Shown here one piece after another: positions 37,450 to 45,605 of a DNA stretch of 64,000 nucleotides (its first letter is position 1; each line of letters begins with the position of its first letter). This stretch comes from Poritiphilus sp965212595. GTDB taxonomy: Bacteria; Bacteroidota; Bacteroidia; Flavobacteriales; Flavobacteriaceae. The stretch is taken from positions 1-64,000 of the forward strand of contig CBDBVE010000016.1 of assembly GCA_965212595.1 (NCBI GenBank). The letters are read 5' to 3'. The notes under the pieces were generated by a model. It saw only the letters and a list, made by a program, of their open reading frames with translations. It made no database searches and had not been told where the DNA came from. The position numbers were made by a program, and so were the translations under genes.

Positions 37450-40400
37450 TAAAATACGCTTCCTCAACTTGCAATTTTCCATTTTGATCATAGGTTTTGG
37501 TAAGTCCGTTCCTCAAGTCATTCGCATATGAAATTTCCTTTTTTAACTGTCCGTTTTCATGATATTCCATGAGGAGGCCATGAAGGCTTCCCATAAGGTA
37601 TTCCTCTTTTTTCTTCAGCTTCCCGGAAGAAAAATACTCTGTAGCGGTACCGTGATATTCGTCAGACTTATACGGGGTTTCATTTGCCAATTGACCAGAA
37701 TAATAGTAGTCCTTGTATGCATTTACCAAATCTCCATTCTTATACTCCATTTCCCTTGAAACTTTCCCGTTATCATAGTAAGCAATCACTTTTCCGGTTT
37801 CGTTCTGCAGGGTAATCATTGGTAGTTCTTTGGCATTCTTATCAAGGTAACTATATCCAATTAAACGACCATTATCATAAATTCTGATAAGCTGCAATTT
37901 TCCTGATGGACTATAAAACTCTTTTCTTCCGTGATTTTGGTCGTTTCTGTATTCAGTAGAAGTATATACATTTCCATTCTCATGATACGAAAGCCAGGTG
38001 CCTTCAGCTAATCCCAGTTGATAGTGATATTTGTTTTCTAACTGTCCTTCTTTATAGTAACTCAAATACTCGCCATCAATTTTACCCATAATATAGTTGG
38101 CCGTGCTTTCCAAACTACCATTGTCATAAAACCATTCCCATTTCCCATGCTGTTTTCCGTTCAAATATTGACCGTTAGTCTTTTTTATACCGTAATAATT
38201 GAAATGGATATAAGAACCGTGTTTTACGCCGTTAACATAGGTTATTTTAGTTTTTGGCTTTCCATTGGCATGTTTTGTTTCAAGAGAATACCGGCCTTTC
38301 TTTTCTGAATATTGCAGCTTGGCGTACGCTTTCTGATTTTTATCAAAATACGTATCAGCTACAATCTCGTCATAATCGTAATAACTGGTCAGCGATAGCT
38401 TCCCATTTCCGGCAAAGTACTTTTGTTCTCCGTGCAGTTGTCCTTTGTGAAAAAAGTTTATGATGTCTATAGTACCATCAATATTGTAGGTTTCCCATAC
38501 TCCATGATGATTATTGTCTTTATACCAGCCATGCGTTTTTATTTGGCCGTTTTTATGATAGTCAACGTAGTATCCTACAAGGGTATCATTTTGGTAGGGT
38601 GATATGGACTCTATCTGCCCGTCATTATAGTAGGTAGTATAAGGCCCTTCTACCTTGTTATTTACGTAATTCCCATCTGCGGTAAGCACACCATTGTTCG
38701 AAAAGAATTTCCACCTGCCCTCTTTACCTCCTTTAATATCGTATTTACCTTCGGAAGTAAGGACACCATTTGGAGAATACCCCTTATAGTAAAACTCGCC
38801 CCCTTTTTTCCGATCTTCGATAATGAGCTTTCCCTCCTTGTCAAAGAACTTATAGGCAATAACCTCATCCTTTCTGTATTCATACTCATAGTGGATTTTG
38901 CCATCCGTATCAAAAAATTTATAGTTCCCGTCAATTTTATCTTTGTTGTAGTTAAACTCACTCTGCACCGTACTATCCCGATAAAAGGTTTTGCCAGGTC
39001 CGTGATATGCTCCATCAAGTGTTTCACCTATTTCTTTTAGGCTTCCATTGGTGTAGAATGTTTTGTATGTGCCATTTAAAGCGTCTTCTATATAATTATA
39101 CTCCGAGGCTAATTTGTTATTCTCGTGAAAACTGGTCTCCTTACCTTGTCTGTTACCATTTACAAAGTTCATTTCTGTTTGCAATTCCCCATTGGGATAA
39201 AACTGTTTGGCTTGCTCAGAGATTTTTCCGCTCTTATAAGGAATAATATACTCGGCCAATTCTTCTCCTATGCCGAAATAAGATCTATAGATGCTATCCA
39301 GTTCTCCATTATTAAAGTACTTTCTTTGCGTTAGGGCACCTTTTTGGTTATAGTACTCATAACTGCCATCTAGCTCGTCGTTTTCATAAACAGCAATGAT
39401 CTTTGATCTCCCATTCTCATAATATTGATGGTTGATCCCGTTTAGCTCCCCATTCTTATATATCGCTGTCTCACTTAGCTTACCAAACTCGTTGTACCAT
39501 TTCCATTCTCCATCCCTTTTCCCCTCAGCATTAAAGTTGCCTGTTCCGGTTAGGCGCCCATTTTCATTATAAAACTCCCAATACCCTAAAGTCTTGTTTC
39601 CCTTGAGTACACCAACTCCATTTACATAGCCATTGTTACGATAATAGGTAATCTCCTGGCTCTGGCCCTGCCATTGCATTTTGTTCTTTTGAACAAGCTC
39701 GGACCATTTGGCTTTATAAAGCCCAATGAATGTGGAAATTTCTTTTACCTGCTTATCAACAATCTTCTTCAGGGCTTCATTCTGAATAGAATAGGCCAGG
39801 GTATAGCTAAAAACATTAAAGTGGTCGTTATTGTGTATCCACTTATAGAAGGGAACAAATTTAGTGTCCCAGAACCCACCATTACCCTCAAAGTCTTTCA
39901 GCTGCTCAAATAAAGCATGATTTTGCTTTACGATAGCAATGTCAATTTCATTATCAATAGTGTAGTCATCATTTAGGGCAATCCCGGCTTCAAGGATCAG
40001 ATCTATTTCTTCGAATGCCTCATCATCCTCGGAAATCTGTATACTGGAATCTCTGGTATTCTCATTCTTGGTTTTGGCAAGATTGTTTAGCGATTTTAGC
40101 ACATTGAAGGCGTTATCCGCTTCGGGGTCCAGTAACATGTACATATTAAAACACATTAACGCCTGACTGAGCCTTCGCTGTTTGTAACAAATATTGCCCA
40201 GTTGTAAATAAGCTTTTCGGTAGTAGGGATCTAAAACTATCGTATGCATATATGCCTTGGCCGCATCTTCAATTTTACCGAGATTTTCTAAAGCAACTCC
40301 TTTGTTATACCACAGGGTGCTCTTGCTTGGATAGATTTTTAGGGCTTCATCGAATACCCCAACTGCTTCCGAATAACTTTCATTATTAATTAAGGCGACA

Positions 40401-40711
40401 CTTTTATTGACATAGAGCGAGCTCCTGGTATCTCCGCAATTCTTGATTAATCCTTCATCGGCCAGCTCAATGGCCTGGTCATATTTTTTAAGGGCCATTA
40501 GGTAATAGGCCTTAGAGACCAGGACTGAACAATAGGTAGAATCGTTTTTACTTAGTCTATCGAGAATCTCAAGCGTCTCTTCATAATTTCCTTCTTGAGC
40601 GCTTTCTGTAGCTAACAGGGCAATTTCGGAATAATCTATGTAAGGGATCTTATCTTGGGAATAACCCGTAAGGAAAACGAGAATGAAGGGGAGAACCAGA
40701 ATTTTTTTCAT
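37418..40711 (-). CDS. TPR plus YwqK/MORN-repeat protein, secreted
   Basis: The protein of 1,097 residues (from ATG 40711) has a signal peptide (KKILVLPFILVFLTGYSQ), TPR helices over about residues 20-210 (SALVSKAYYLMALKKYDQAIELADEGL, STLWYNKGVALENLGKIEDAAKAYMHTIVLDPYYRKAYLQLGNICYKQ), and then some 25-30 repeats of about 23 residues such as GYWEFYNENGRLTGTGNFNAEGKRDGEWKWYNEFGKL. The repeats match the MORN-like YwqK motif, often labelled 'antitoxin' in databases without support. A beta-hairpin scaffold for protein contacts in the periplasm is more likely. It is the first gene of a three-gene unit with the DUF3857 proteins. An ATG at 40747 is possible but would precede the signal peptide by 12 residues. 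Confidence 0.85.
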   Translation of the reverse strand: MKKILVLPFILVFLTGYSQDKIPYIDYSEIALLATESAQEGNYEETLEILDRLSKNDSTYCSVLVSKAYYLMALKKYDQAIELADEGLIKNCGDTRSSLYVNKSVALINNESYSEAVGVFDEALKIYPSKSTLWYNKGVALENLGKIEDAAKAYMHTIVLDPYYRKAYLQLGNICYKQRRLSQALMCFNMYMLLDPEADNAFNVLKSLNNLAKTKNENTRDSSIQISEDDEAFEEIDLILEAGIALNDDYTIDNEIDIAIVKQNHALFEQLKDFEGNGGFWDTKFVPFYKWIHNNDHFNVFSYTLAYSIQNEALKKIVDKQVKEISTFIGLYKAKWSELVQKNKMQWQGQSQEITYYRNNGYVNGVGVLKGNKTLGYWEFYNENGRLTGTGNFNAEGKRDGEWKWYNEFGKLSETAIYKNGELNGINHQYYENGRSKIIAVYENDELDGSYEYYNQKGALTQRKYFNNGELDSIYRSYFGIGEELAEYIIPYKSGKISEQAKQFYPNGELQTEMNFVNGNRQGKETSFHENNKLASEYNYIEDALNGTYKTFYTNGSLKEIGETLDGAYHGPGKTFYRDSTVQSEFNYNKDKIDGNYKFFDTDGKIHYEYEYRKDEVIAYKFFDKEGKLIIEDRKKGGEFYYKGYSPNGVLTSEGKYDIKGGKEGRWKFFSNNGVLTADGNYVNNKVEGPYTTYYNDGQIESISPYQNDTLVGYYVDYHKNGQIKTHGWYKDNNHHGVWETYNIDGTIDIINFFHKGQLHGEQKYFAGNGKLSLTSYYDYDEIVADTYFDKNQKAYAKLQYSEKKGRYSLETKHANGKPKTKITYVNGVKHGSYIHFNYYGIKKTNGQYLNGKQHGKWEWFYDNGSLESTANYIMGKIDGEYLSYYKEGQLENKYHYQLGLAEGTWLSYHENGNVYTSTEYRNDQNHGRKEFYSPSGKLQLIRIYDNGRLIGYSYLDKNAKELPMITLQNETGKVIAYYDNGKVSREMEYKNGDLVNAYKDYYYSGQLANETPYKSDEYHGTATEYFSSGKLKKKEEYLMGSLHGLLMEYHENGQLKKEISYANDLRNGLTKTYDQNGKLQVEEAYFNGYIVGSSKD

Positions 40712-41040
40712 CAGCCAAATATAGGAAAGAAGACAATTATTGTACAATAGGTGTAGGGAATTTCGATAATACCAAAGTTAACATCGTTAAAAACGGAGTA
40801 GCCTTATTCTTATTGTAGGCAAAGCCTTAATTACTACTGAACAGTTTAGATGTCAAACTTTATGGACATGACAATGTCAAAATCGCATAAGATTAGGTCA
40901 TAGAGCGTAAAAAATTGACTGTTTGTCGTCGATTTTAACATAAAATCACCCTAAATGACTTAAAACCTATGAATTTTTCATAATAGAAGTTTGGAACAAA
41001 TCTGGAACTTTGATCTCATAAATGCCCAAAATCTTATCCT
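40712..41040. promoter_or_regulatory. divergent intergenic region
   Basis: This roughly 330-bp AT-rich region holds the promoters of the leftward MORN-repeat operon and the rightward PD40-PorP/SprF pair. I see no convincing gene, hairpin or operator in it. Confidence 0.45.
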
Positions 41041-42285
41041 ATGAAAAATTATACTACTTATAAATTGGCGCTTGGATGCATTTTTACGCTCTTTTGCTTT
41101 ACGATGGTAGCGCAGCATCCAAGGACATCATATGCCGACAAGAAGGGTATGATAGAAGCCAACAAAAGGATTGACGACTATCTAAAACTATTGAAACTAG
41201 GTTATTCGGAAAGGGAAATTTTTGAAGACCTGGGGAACGTCAATTTTCTATCAGAAAACTACGAGACGGCTGCCTTTTGGTATCAAAAGCTGTTAGATAT
41301 CAGCGAAGATGAAACCGTAAATACCAGCTACAAAGAACGCTATGAGATTGCCCTTAAAAAGGCAGTAAACTATGATCTGGCCAGCTCTGCCGAGAACAAA
41401 GATTGGTTTGCCAGTGTCAAAGAAGATTACCAAATGAGGCAGCGTCCCGTAGTAAATAATGATCAAGAGTTTGAACTCTACAAAGACTATCAGACCCGGG
41501 CTTTGCATAAGCTAGCGGAAAGAGAAATCCCTGAGGTTGCAGATGAGCGTACACTTAAAAGCAAGGAACTCGCTTATCAACCCCCAGTAGCCTTAACCCC
41601 CGACGGAAAGACCGCTTATTTTAGTAAAGCAGTATATGTAAAGCCTTTATACGGTGTTTTTTCCAAAAAGCAAGTAGTGCACAAAATATTTAAGGCAGAA
41701 AAGGTTAATGGCGAGTGGAAGAACATTAAAGAAGTGTCTGTCTGCCCAAAATATGCCTCAGCAACTCATCCCACCCTATCGGCTAATGGCAAGCGATTGT
41801 TTTTCGCTTCAGATATGCCGGGCACCTTTGGAGAATACGACATTTATGTATCAGAGTTGAATACTAATGGTACAGCCGGAATTGCCAAGAACTTAGGGCA
41901 AAAGGTGAATACCAAAAAGAATGATCTTTACCCTAATGTCGTTGCTGGCAATGCCCTGCTATTTGCCTCGGAAGGACGAAAAGGTAAAGGAGGCTTAGAC
42001 ATCTATGCTGTGACCGTTGCCGGTAAAAAAGTAGGGAAATCCATTAATTTGGGCAGCCCTATAAACAGCCAAGAAGATGATTTTTCTATTGCGCTTACCG
42101 GAGAAGGTATGGGCTACGTAATGTCTAACCGCGGAAAAAACAGCAATACTGTAGATCAGGTAGTATTTTCGTACACCAGTTCAAAGAAAGATAATTTACC
42201 CGATGCTAAGGAGTATAACCTGCTAGAGGTTTTGAATAGCGATTCTAAAACCGATTACTCCTCTACAATTTTTGAAGATCAATAA
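41041..42285 (+). CDS. secreted PD40 beta-propeller protein, gliding/T9SS-associated type
   Basis: The 414-residue protein has a signal peptide (LALGCIFTLFCFTMVAQ), an N-terminal helical TPR-like part (DDYLKLLKLGYSEREIFEDLGNVNFLSENYETAAFWYQKLL, about 45-95) and PD40 blades (PPVALTPDGKTAYFSKA, SATHPTLSANGKRLFFASDMPGTFGEYDIYVSEL, LYPNVVAGNALLFASEGRKGKGGLDIYAVTV). This is the first part of PorE-like or OmpA-family proteins of type IX secretion and gliding, but the usual C-terminal OmpA peptidoglycan-binding domain is absent. It is followed by a PorP/SprF gene after 168 bp, the standard pairing. Confidence 0.8.
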   Translation: MKNYTTYKLALGCIFTLFCFTMVAQHPRTSYADKKGMIEANKRIDDYLKLLKLGYSEREIFEDLGNVNFLSENYETAAFWYQKLLDISEDETVNTSYKERYEIALKKAVNYDLASSAENKDWFASVKEDYQMRQRPVVNNDQEFELYKDYQTRALHKLAEREIPEVADERTLKSKELAYQPPVALTPDGKTAYFSKAVYVKPLYGVFSKKQVVHKIFKAEKVNGEWKNIKEVSVCPKYASATHPTLSANGKRLFFASDMPGTFGEYDIYVSELNTNGTAGIAKNLGQKVNTKKNDLYPNVVAGNALLFASEGRKGKGGLDIYAVTVAGKKVGKSINLGSPINSQEDDFSIALTGEGMGYVMSNRGKNSNTVDQVVFSYTSSKKDNLPDAKEYNLLEVLNSDSKTDYSSTIFEDQ

Positions 42286-42326
42286 TACACCCTGCTTATT
42301 TATAGATTATTGATCCAGACCCCAAG

Positions 42327-42348
42327 CATGAACCTGAGATAGTTCATG
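42327..42348 (+). other. small hairpin between PD40 and PorP/SprF genes
   Basis: CATGAAC and GTTCATG form a 7-bp stem with an 8-base loop in the 168-bp spacer. No T-run follows, so it is not a typical terminator; it may separate translation or stability of the two genes. Confidence 0.3.
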
Positions 42349-42453
42349 AAGATATACCCCAACAATTAACATGGTTTGACTAAAATAATGCGCTAAAACC
42401 TTTAAGTTTTTAGAAAAGAATATAACCCAGTCTTACTTAAAATCCCCAAAAAG

Positions 42454-44142
42454 ATGAACTGTAACGTTAACATACTCAAAAAGGCAATCCCTGCTATACT
42501 AGTTTGCCTTGTCCTAGGTAGCCACGTTACGTACGGACAGGAGGAAACCGCCCCAGCTGATATCAGCTTTAGCACCCCTTTCCATAACCAGTTATTTTTC
42601 AACCGGTTTTTGATCAACCCTACATTTTCTTTAGTACGGGAAAATAAATCGTATCTGAATATACTACATAGAAACCAGTATGCTTCTTTCGAAGACAATA
42701 CCCAAAACTATTACCTAGGGTTTAGCAATAGAATGAACGAAAAAACCGCCCTCGGGATCGGAGTTTATGGTCAGTGGGAAGGAATTATGCAAGAATTTGG
42801 TTTCAATGCCAATTATGCTACTTCAGTTCGTTTAAGTACCAATAGTAAATTAACCTTTGGTACAAATATTACCTATTTAAGTCGAGGGATTAACAAGAAC
42901 AATGTCATTGTCGCGGAGAACGACCCAACATTGCAAGAGTCGAGAAAAGAAAATCAAATTGCCGTTCAACCGGGTATCGCTCTTTCTTTGGGTAAGTTTG
43001 ATGTAGGACTATATGCCACAGATCTTATCAAATACAACCAGACTACCAATAATCTGGTTACAAATTTGAATGACAAAAGCGTAAAGGCTGCTCTTCAATA
43101 CACGCATACCTTCTCGGCTACAAGAGGTTTGTTTGCCGATGCCCGACTTATGCCATTATTACAAGTTGGTAAGAACCAGGATGAAAGCCTGTCTTATATT
43201 GGTTCTGTAGTGCTCGACCTGCCAAACTACGGATGGTTGCAAACCACCTATGACGATACCTATGGCATGTCTTTAGGAGTAGGATTCAACATCAACCAGC
43301 AACTGTCTTTAGGGTATTTGCTTGAAAAAAATCTTACAGAAGAAGGAGCCAACCTGGGTTGGAACCACGAGCTGTCTCTTGCCTATACCTTTAAAGATAA
43401 CCTCCTGGATTCAAGTGGTACTTACGTCGGTAATTCTGCTAAGCAATCTGCAGACAAAAGAGTAGACGAAGTGGTTCGCAATTACGAAGAACAAATTCTG
43501 CAATTGAAATCAGAAAATGCTAAGGCTATGGCTGGTAACAACACTAGCAATGACACGGATCAAAACGCTTTGGCCTATGAAAACCGCTTAATCCTTGACG
43601 AGCTAATCCTTAGGCAAGATTCTATAGATAAAGCAAGGAATAGCATGCTTGAGAAAAAGTTCGAGACCATGGTACGACTTTTAAGAAATGAGGTAAGGCA
43701 AAACGGGAACCCTAAAATTCAAAAGGAACCTATTAGCACTCAGTACGAAACTGCCGTTGCGAGTGTAGAATTTGATGAAGACAAACTAAACAGCTATATA
43801 AAAAGAGCTGAACCAAAAGAGTATATTAAAATACCAATAAAATCTCAGAATCGGTCAGATATCATTGGGGTAGAATCTGGTTATTATTTAATTGTGAACG
43901 TTTATAAAAACAAAAGGTACTTGAACGCTTTTATAGACAGTTTAAACGAGCAGGGTTTAAATGCAAAGCAATTTTATAATAAAGAAAATGGGTTGTATTA
44001 TGTTTATCTGGCCGATTTTAAAATGAAAACAGAAGCGGAAACTGCGATCGTTTCTAACCTAAATGGTAAATATCAGGAAGAGAAGTGGATTATGCAGGTA
44101 TACAACGATACTGCTACGGCCGAAGTAGTTTTTGAAGACTAA
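42454..44142 (+). CDS. PorP/SprF-family outer-membrane protein with SPOR-like C-terminus
   Basis: The 562-residue protein has a signal peptide (ILKKAIPAILVCLVLGSHVTYGQ) and a beta-barrel region (residues about 40-320) with the PorP/SprF start DISFSTPFHNQLFFNRFLINPTFSLVRENKSYLNILHRNQYASFED and end LSLGYLLEKNLTEEGANLGWNHELSLAYTF. A coiled-coil-rich linker (350-420) follows, then a SPOR-like segment (YYLIVNVYKNKRYLNAFIDSLNEQGLNAKQFYNKENGLYYVYLADF, about 475-550). Family members act in type IX secretion and adhesin delivery. The large partner adhesin that often precedes this pair is not present in the window. Confidence 0.87.
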   Translation: MNCNVNILKKAIPAILVCLVLGSHVTYGQEETAPADISFSTPFHNQLFFNRFLINPTFSLVRENKSYLNILHRNQYASFEDNTQNYYLGFSNRMNEKTALGIGVYGQWEGIMQEFGFNANYATSVRLSTNSKLTFGTNITYLSRGINKNNVIVAENDPTLQESRKENQIAVQPGIALSLGKFDVGLYATDLIKYNQTTNNLVTNLNDKSVKAALQYTHTFSATRGLFADARLMPLLQVGKNQDESLSYIGSVVLDLPNYGWLQTTYDDTYGMSLGVGFNINQQLSLGYLLEKNLTEEGANLGWNHELSLAYTFKDNLLDSSGTYVGNSAKQSADKRVDEVVRNYEEQILQLKSENAKAMAGNNTSNDTDQNALAYENRLILDELILRQDSIDKARNSMLEKKFETMVRLLRNEVRQNGNPKIQKEPISTQYETAVASVEFDEDKLNSYIKRAEPKEYIKIPIKSQNRSDIIGVESGYYLIVNVYKNKRYLNAFIDSLNEQGLNAKQFYNKENGLYYVYLADFKMKTEAETAIVSNLNGKYQEEKWIMQVYNDTATAEVVFED

Positions 44143-44286
44143 TCGGTCGGTTTTGTTAAAGTCTTTAAATAGGCATGCATTTGAACGAAAAGACGTACAA
44201 AAACTATGCAAGCATACCAAAAATGCGTAAATTTATATTATTCAAGTACAACTAACTTTTACTAAAGTCTCAAATCCCCCCATTTT

Positions 44287-44460
44287 ATGAAAACTTACTT
44301 ATACCCCGAGAAAAATGGAAAAGACAGCCCAAATTTTAAACCGAAAAAAGGAACCCAACTAGGTGTTCCTACGAACCAGGTCATAGTGCATAAGCACTAT
44401 CCCGACCACATGTTTTCAAGCCCCTGCCGGCGTAACATTGAAACATACAGATCCTGTTAA
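44287..44460 (+). CDS. possible 57-residue small protein
   Basis: An ATG at 44287 opens a frame of 57 codons (MKTYLYPEKNGKDSPNFKPK at the start, ending ETYRSC). It has no signal peptide, no recognisable domain, is rich in Lys and Pro, and contains a strong RNA hairpin in its second half. There is no ribosome-binding site, which is normal in this phylum. It may be non-coding; I list it because the stretch has no other gene. Confidence 0.2.
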   Translation: MKTYLYPEKNGKDSPNFKPKKGTQLGVPTNQVIVHKHYPDHMFSSPCRRNIETYRSC

Positions 44461-44668
44461 GTTAAAGAAAGGATTGGTACCTGCTCTACCCGTGCTTCTA
44501 AAACTTTAAAAGGTAAAACACCTTTAAGTTTCCACATCAAATTAGTTTTCTGCTTAAGAGCTAGATGATTAGCATCAGTAGTTAGGGTTCTCCTGCCTTT
44601 GCCTAATTGTTAAGGGAATTGTACTGCACAATTCTCTAGGAATAGACTACCCCAATGCCAACATGTTA

Positions 44669-44695
44669 AATCTTTAAAGATTAGACTCTTAAGAG
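44669..44695 (+). promoter_or_regulatory. two tandem palindromes upstream of the response regulator
   Basis: AATCTTTAAAGATT (44669-44682) is a perfect 14-base palindrome and CTCTTAAGAG (44686-44695) a perfect 10-base one. Their centres are 15 bp apart and the second ends 23 bp before the ATG at 44719. The placement fits operators for an autoregulating dimeric factor, or a leader hairpin pair. Confidence 0.45.
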
Positions 44696-44718
44696 ATACA
44701 ACCCAAATTCTAATTGAT

Positions 44719-45357
44719 ATGAAAACTAATGTTCTCAAGATTATCGTGATCGATACAGAAAAACAATTTCATGAAGCCTACAAGTACAATTTTGAAACCT
44801 ATCTTGATTATTCTTTAGAAGCCATTTACCCTTCTGTAGAAGAGGCCCTGGCCGAATATGACCAGATTATGCCGGATATCGTTGTCTCGGAAATTTCGCT
44901 GCCCGGAATCTCAGGCATAGAAGGAATTCAACTTTTCAAAGCAAAAGACCCAGAAGTAAAGATGATTATTAATAGCGCTCAAAGCGATTTTGAAACCATC
45001 AAAAAAGCCTTTAAAAACGGCGCCAATGGGTTTCTAAGCAAGCCTGTGAGTAAAAAGCGATTATACAGAGCCCTAAACTCTGTAAAGTATGAAGGAGCTG
45101 CTATGAGCAATGACATTGCCAAAAAGGTTATCGCAATGTTCCAAAGAAAATCGTACAAAACCTTCTCTGAAAGAGAAAACCAGATCATTGATTATCTGGG
45201 CCAGGGAGCAACGTATAAGACCATTGCTGATAAATTATTTGTAACCCCAAGTACTATAAATTTTCATATTCAAAACATCTACTTAAAACTCAATGTTAAC
45301 TCAAAGTCTGAGGCCCTTACCAAACTGAGGGAATTAGACCTTGCTATGGCTTTCTGA
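44719..45357 (+). CDS. LuxR-type response regulator with atypical receiver (Asp to Glu)
   Basis: The 212-residue protein has an N-terminal receiver (about 5-120) and a C-terminal LuxR/NarL helix-turn-helix (FSERENQIIDYLGQGATYKTIADKLFVTPSTINFHIQNIYLKLNVNSKSEA, about 148-198). In the receiver the phospho-acceptor position reads VVSEISLPG, with Glu58 (codon GAA) in place of Asp, and the acidic pair reads IDTE instead of DD. Lys108 (LSKPV) and Ser86 are kept. Glu there can mimic phosphorylation, so it may be permanently active or controlled otherwise. It stands alone with no adjacent kinase on the same operon; the hybrid regulator downstream has its own receiver. Confidence 0.9.
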   Translation: MKTNVLKIIVIDTEKQFHEAYKYNFETYLDYSLEAIYPSVEEALAEYDQIMPDIVVSEISLPGISGIEGIQLFKAKDPEVKMIINSAQSDFETIKKAFKNGANGFLSKPVSKKRLYRALNSVKYEGAAMSNDIAKKVIAMFQRKSYKTFSERENQIIDYLGQGATYKTIADKLFVTPSTINFHIQNIYLKLNVNSKSEALTKLRELDLAMAF

Positions 45358-45425
45358 TTACACTTACCATAGCCCCAGCTTCCAGATCAGCCTGCTGTGC
45401 CATGTGGCTTTTATGGAATGCTATG

Positions 45426-45545
45426 CGAGTATACTCGTGAATTTGAAAATGCAATCCGGAAAATCCGTGCAACAAGGGTTTTGAGAATTGGTTCACTCTA
45501 TATCCGGATTGCGACAAGCCCTGACGATTCTGTCAGGGCTTTTTG
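45426..45545 (+). ncRNA. candidate structured RNA ending in a terminator
   Basis: Within 120 bp there are a 12-base palindrome CGAGTATACTCG (45426-45437), a 10-bp inverted repeat GCAATCCGGA (45451-45460) / TCCGGATTGC (45503-45512), and immediately after it a strong terminator hairpin (45516-45544). The closing helix of about 10 bp around a 42-base interior followed by a terminator is a common small-RNA shape. It could also be only the 3' UTR of the response-regulator gene, whose stop codon is about 70 bp upstream. Confidence 0.35.
45516..45544 (+). terminator. rho-independent terminator
   Basis: AAGCCCTGAC pairs with GTCAGGGCTT around the loop GATTCT, and a T-run follows. The stem is perfect, GC-rich and on the same strand as the response-regulator gene 160 bp upstream, which it should terminate together with any small RNA in between. 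Confidence 0.85.
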
Positions 45546-45605
45546 ATCAATATAGGGCGTAGAAATTTATTATCTTAGATGGTACACACCTTATTAAGTA
45601 ATCAA

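Larger units (their letters stand above)
44143..44718. other. 576-bp hairpin-rich non-coding region
   Basis: Several independent structures are packed here: GGTC-ATAGTGC-ATAA-GCACTAT-CCC-GACC at 44379-44407, an AAACTT..AAAGGT / ACCTTTAAGTTT hairpin at 44501-44531, and GGGAATTGT-ACTGC-ACAATTCTC at 44614-44636, then two palindromes just before the response-regulator gene (listed separately). It could be a long 5' leader or a small RNA gene. A 57-codon frame at 44287-44460 overlaps the first hairpin. Confidence 0.5.

Noticed and set aside
37600..39650. CRISPR-like regular repeats
   Set aside because: The regularity is at protein level (about 23-residue YwqK repeats); the DNA repeats are diverged and have no constant spacer length.
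37418..40711. Toxin-antitoxin call for the YwqK-repeat protein
   Set aside because: Only the repeat name suggests an antitoxin. The protein is exported, over 1,000 residues long, carries TPRs and has no toxin partner.
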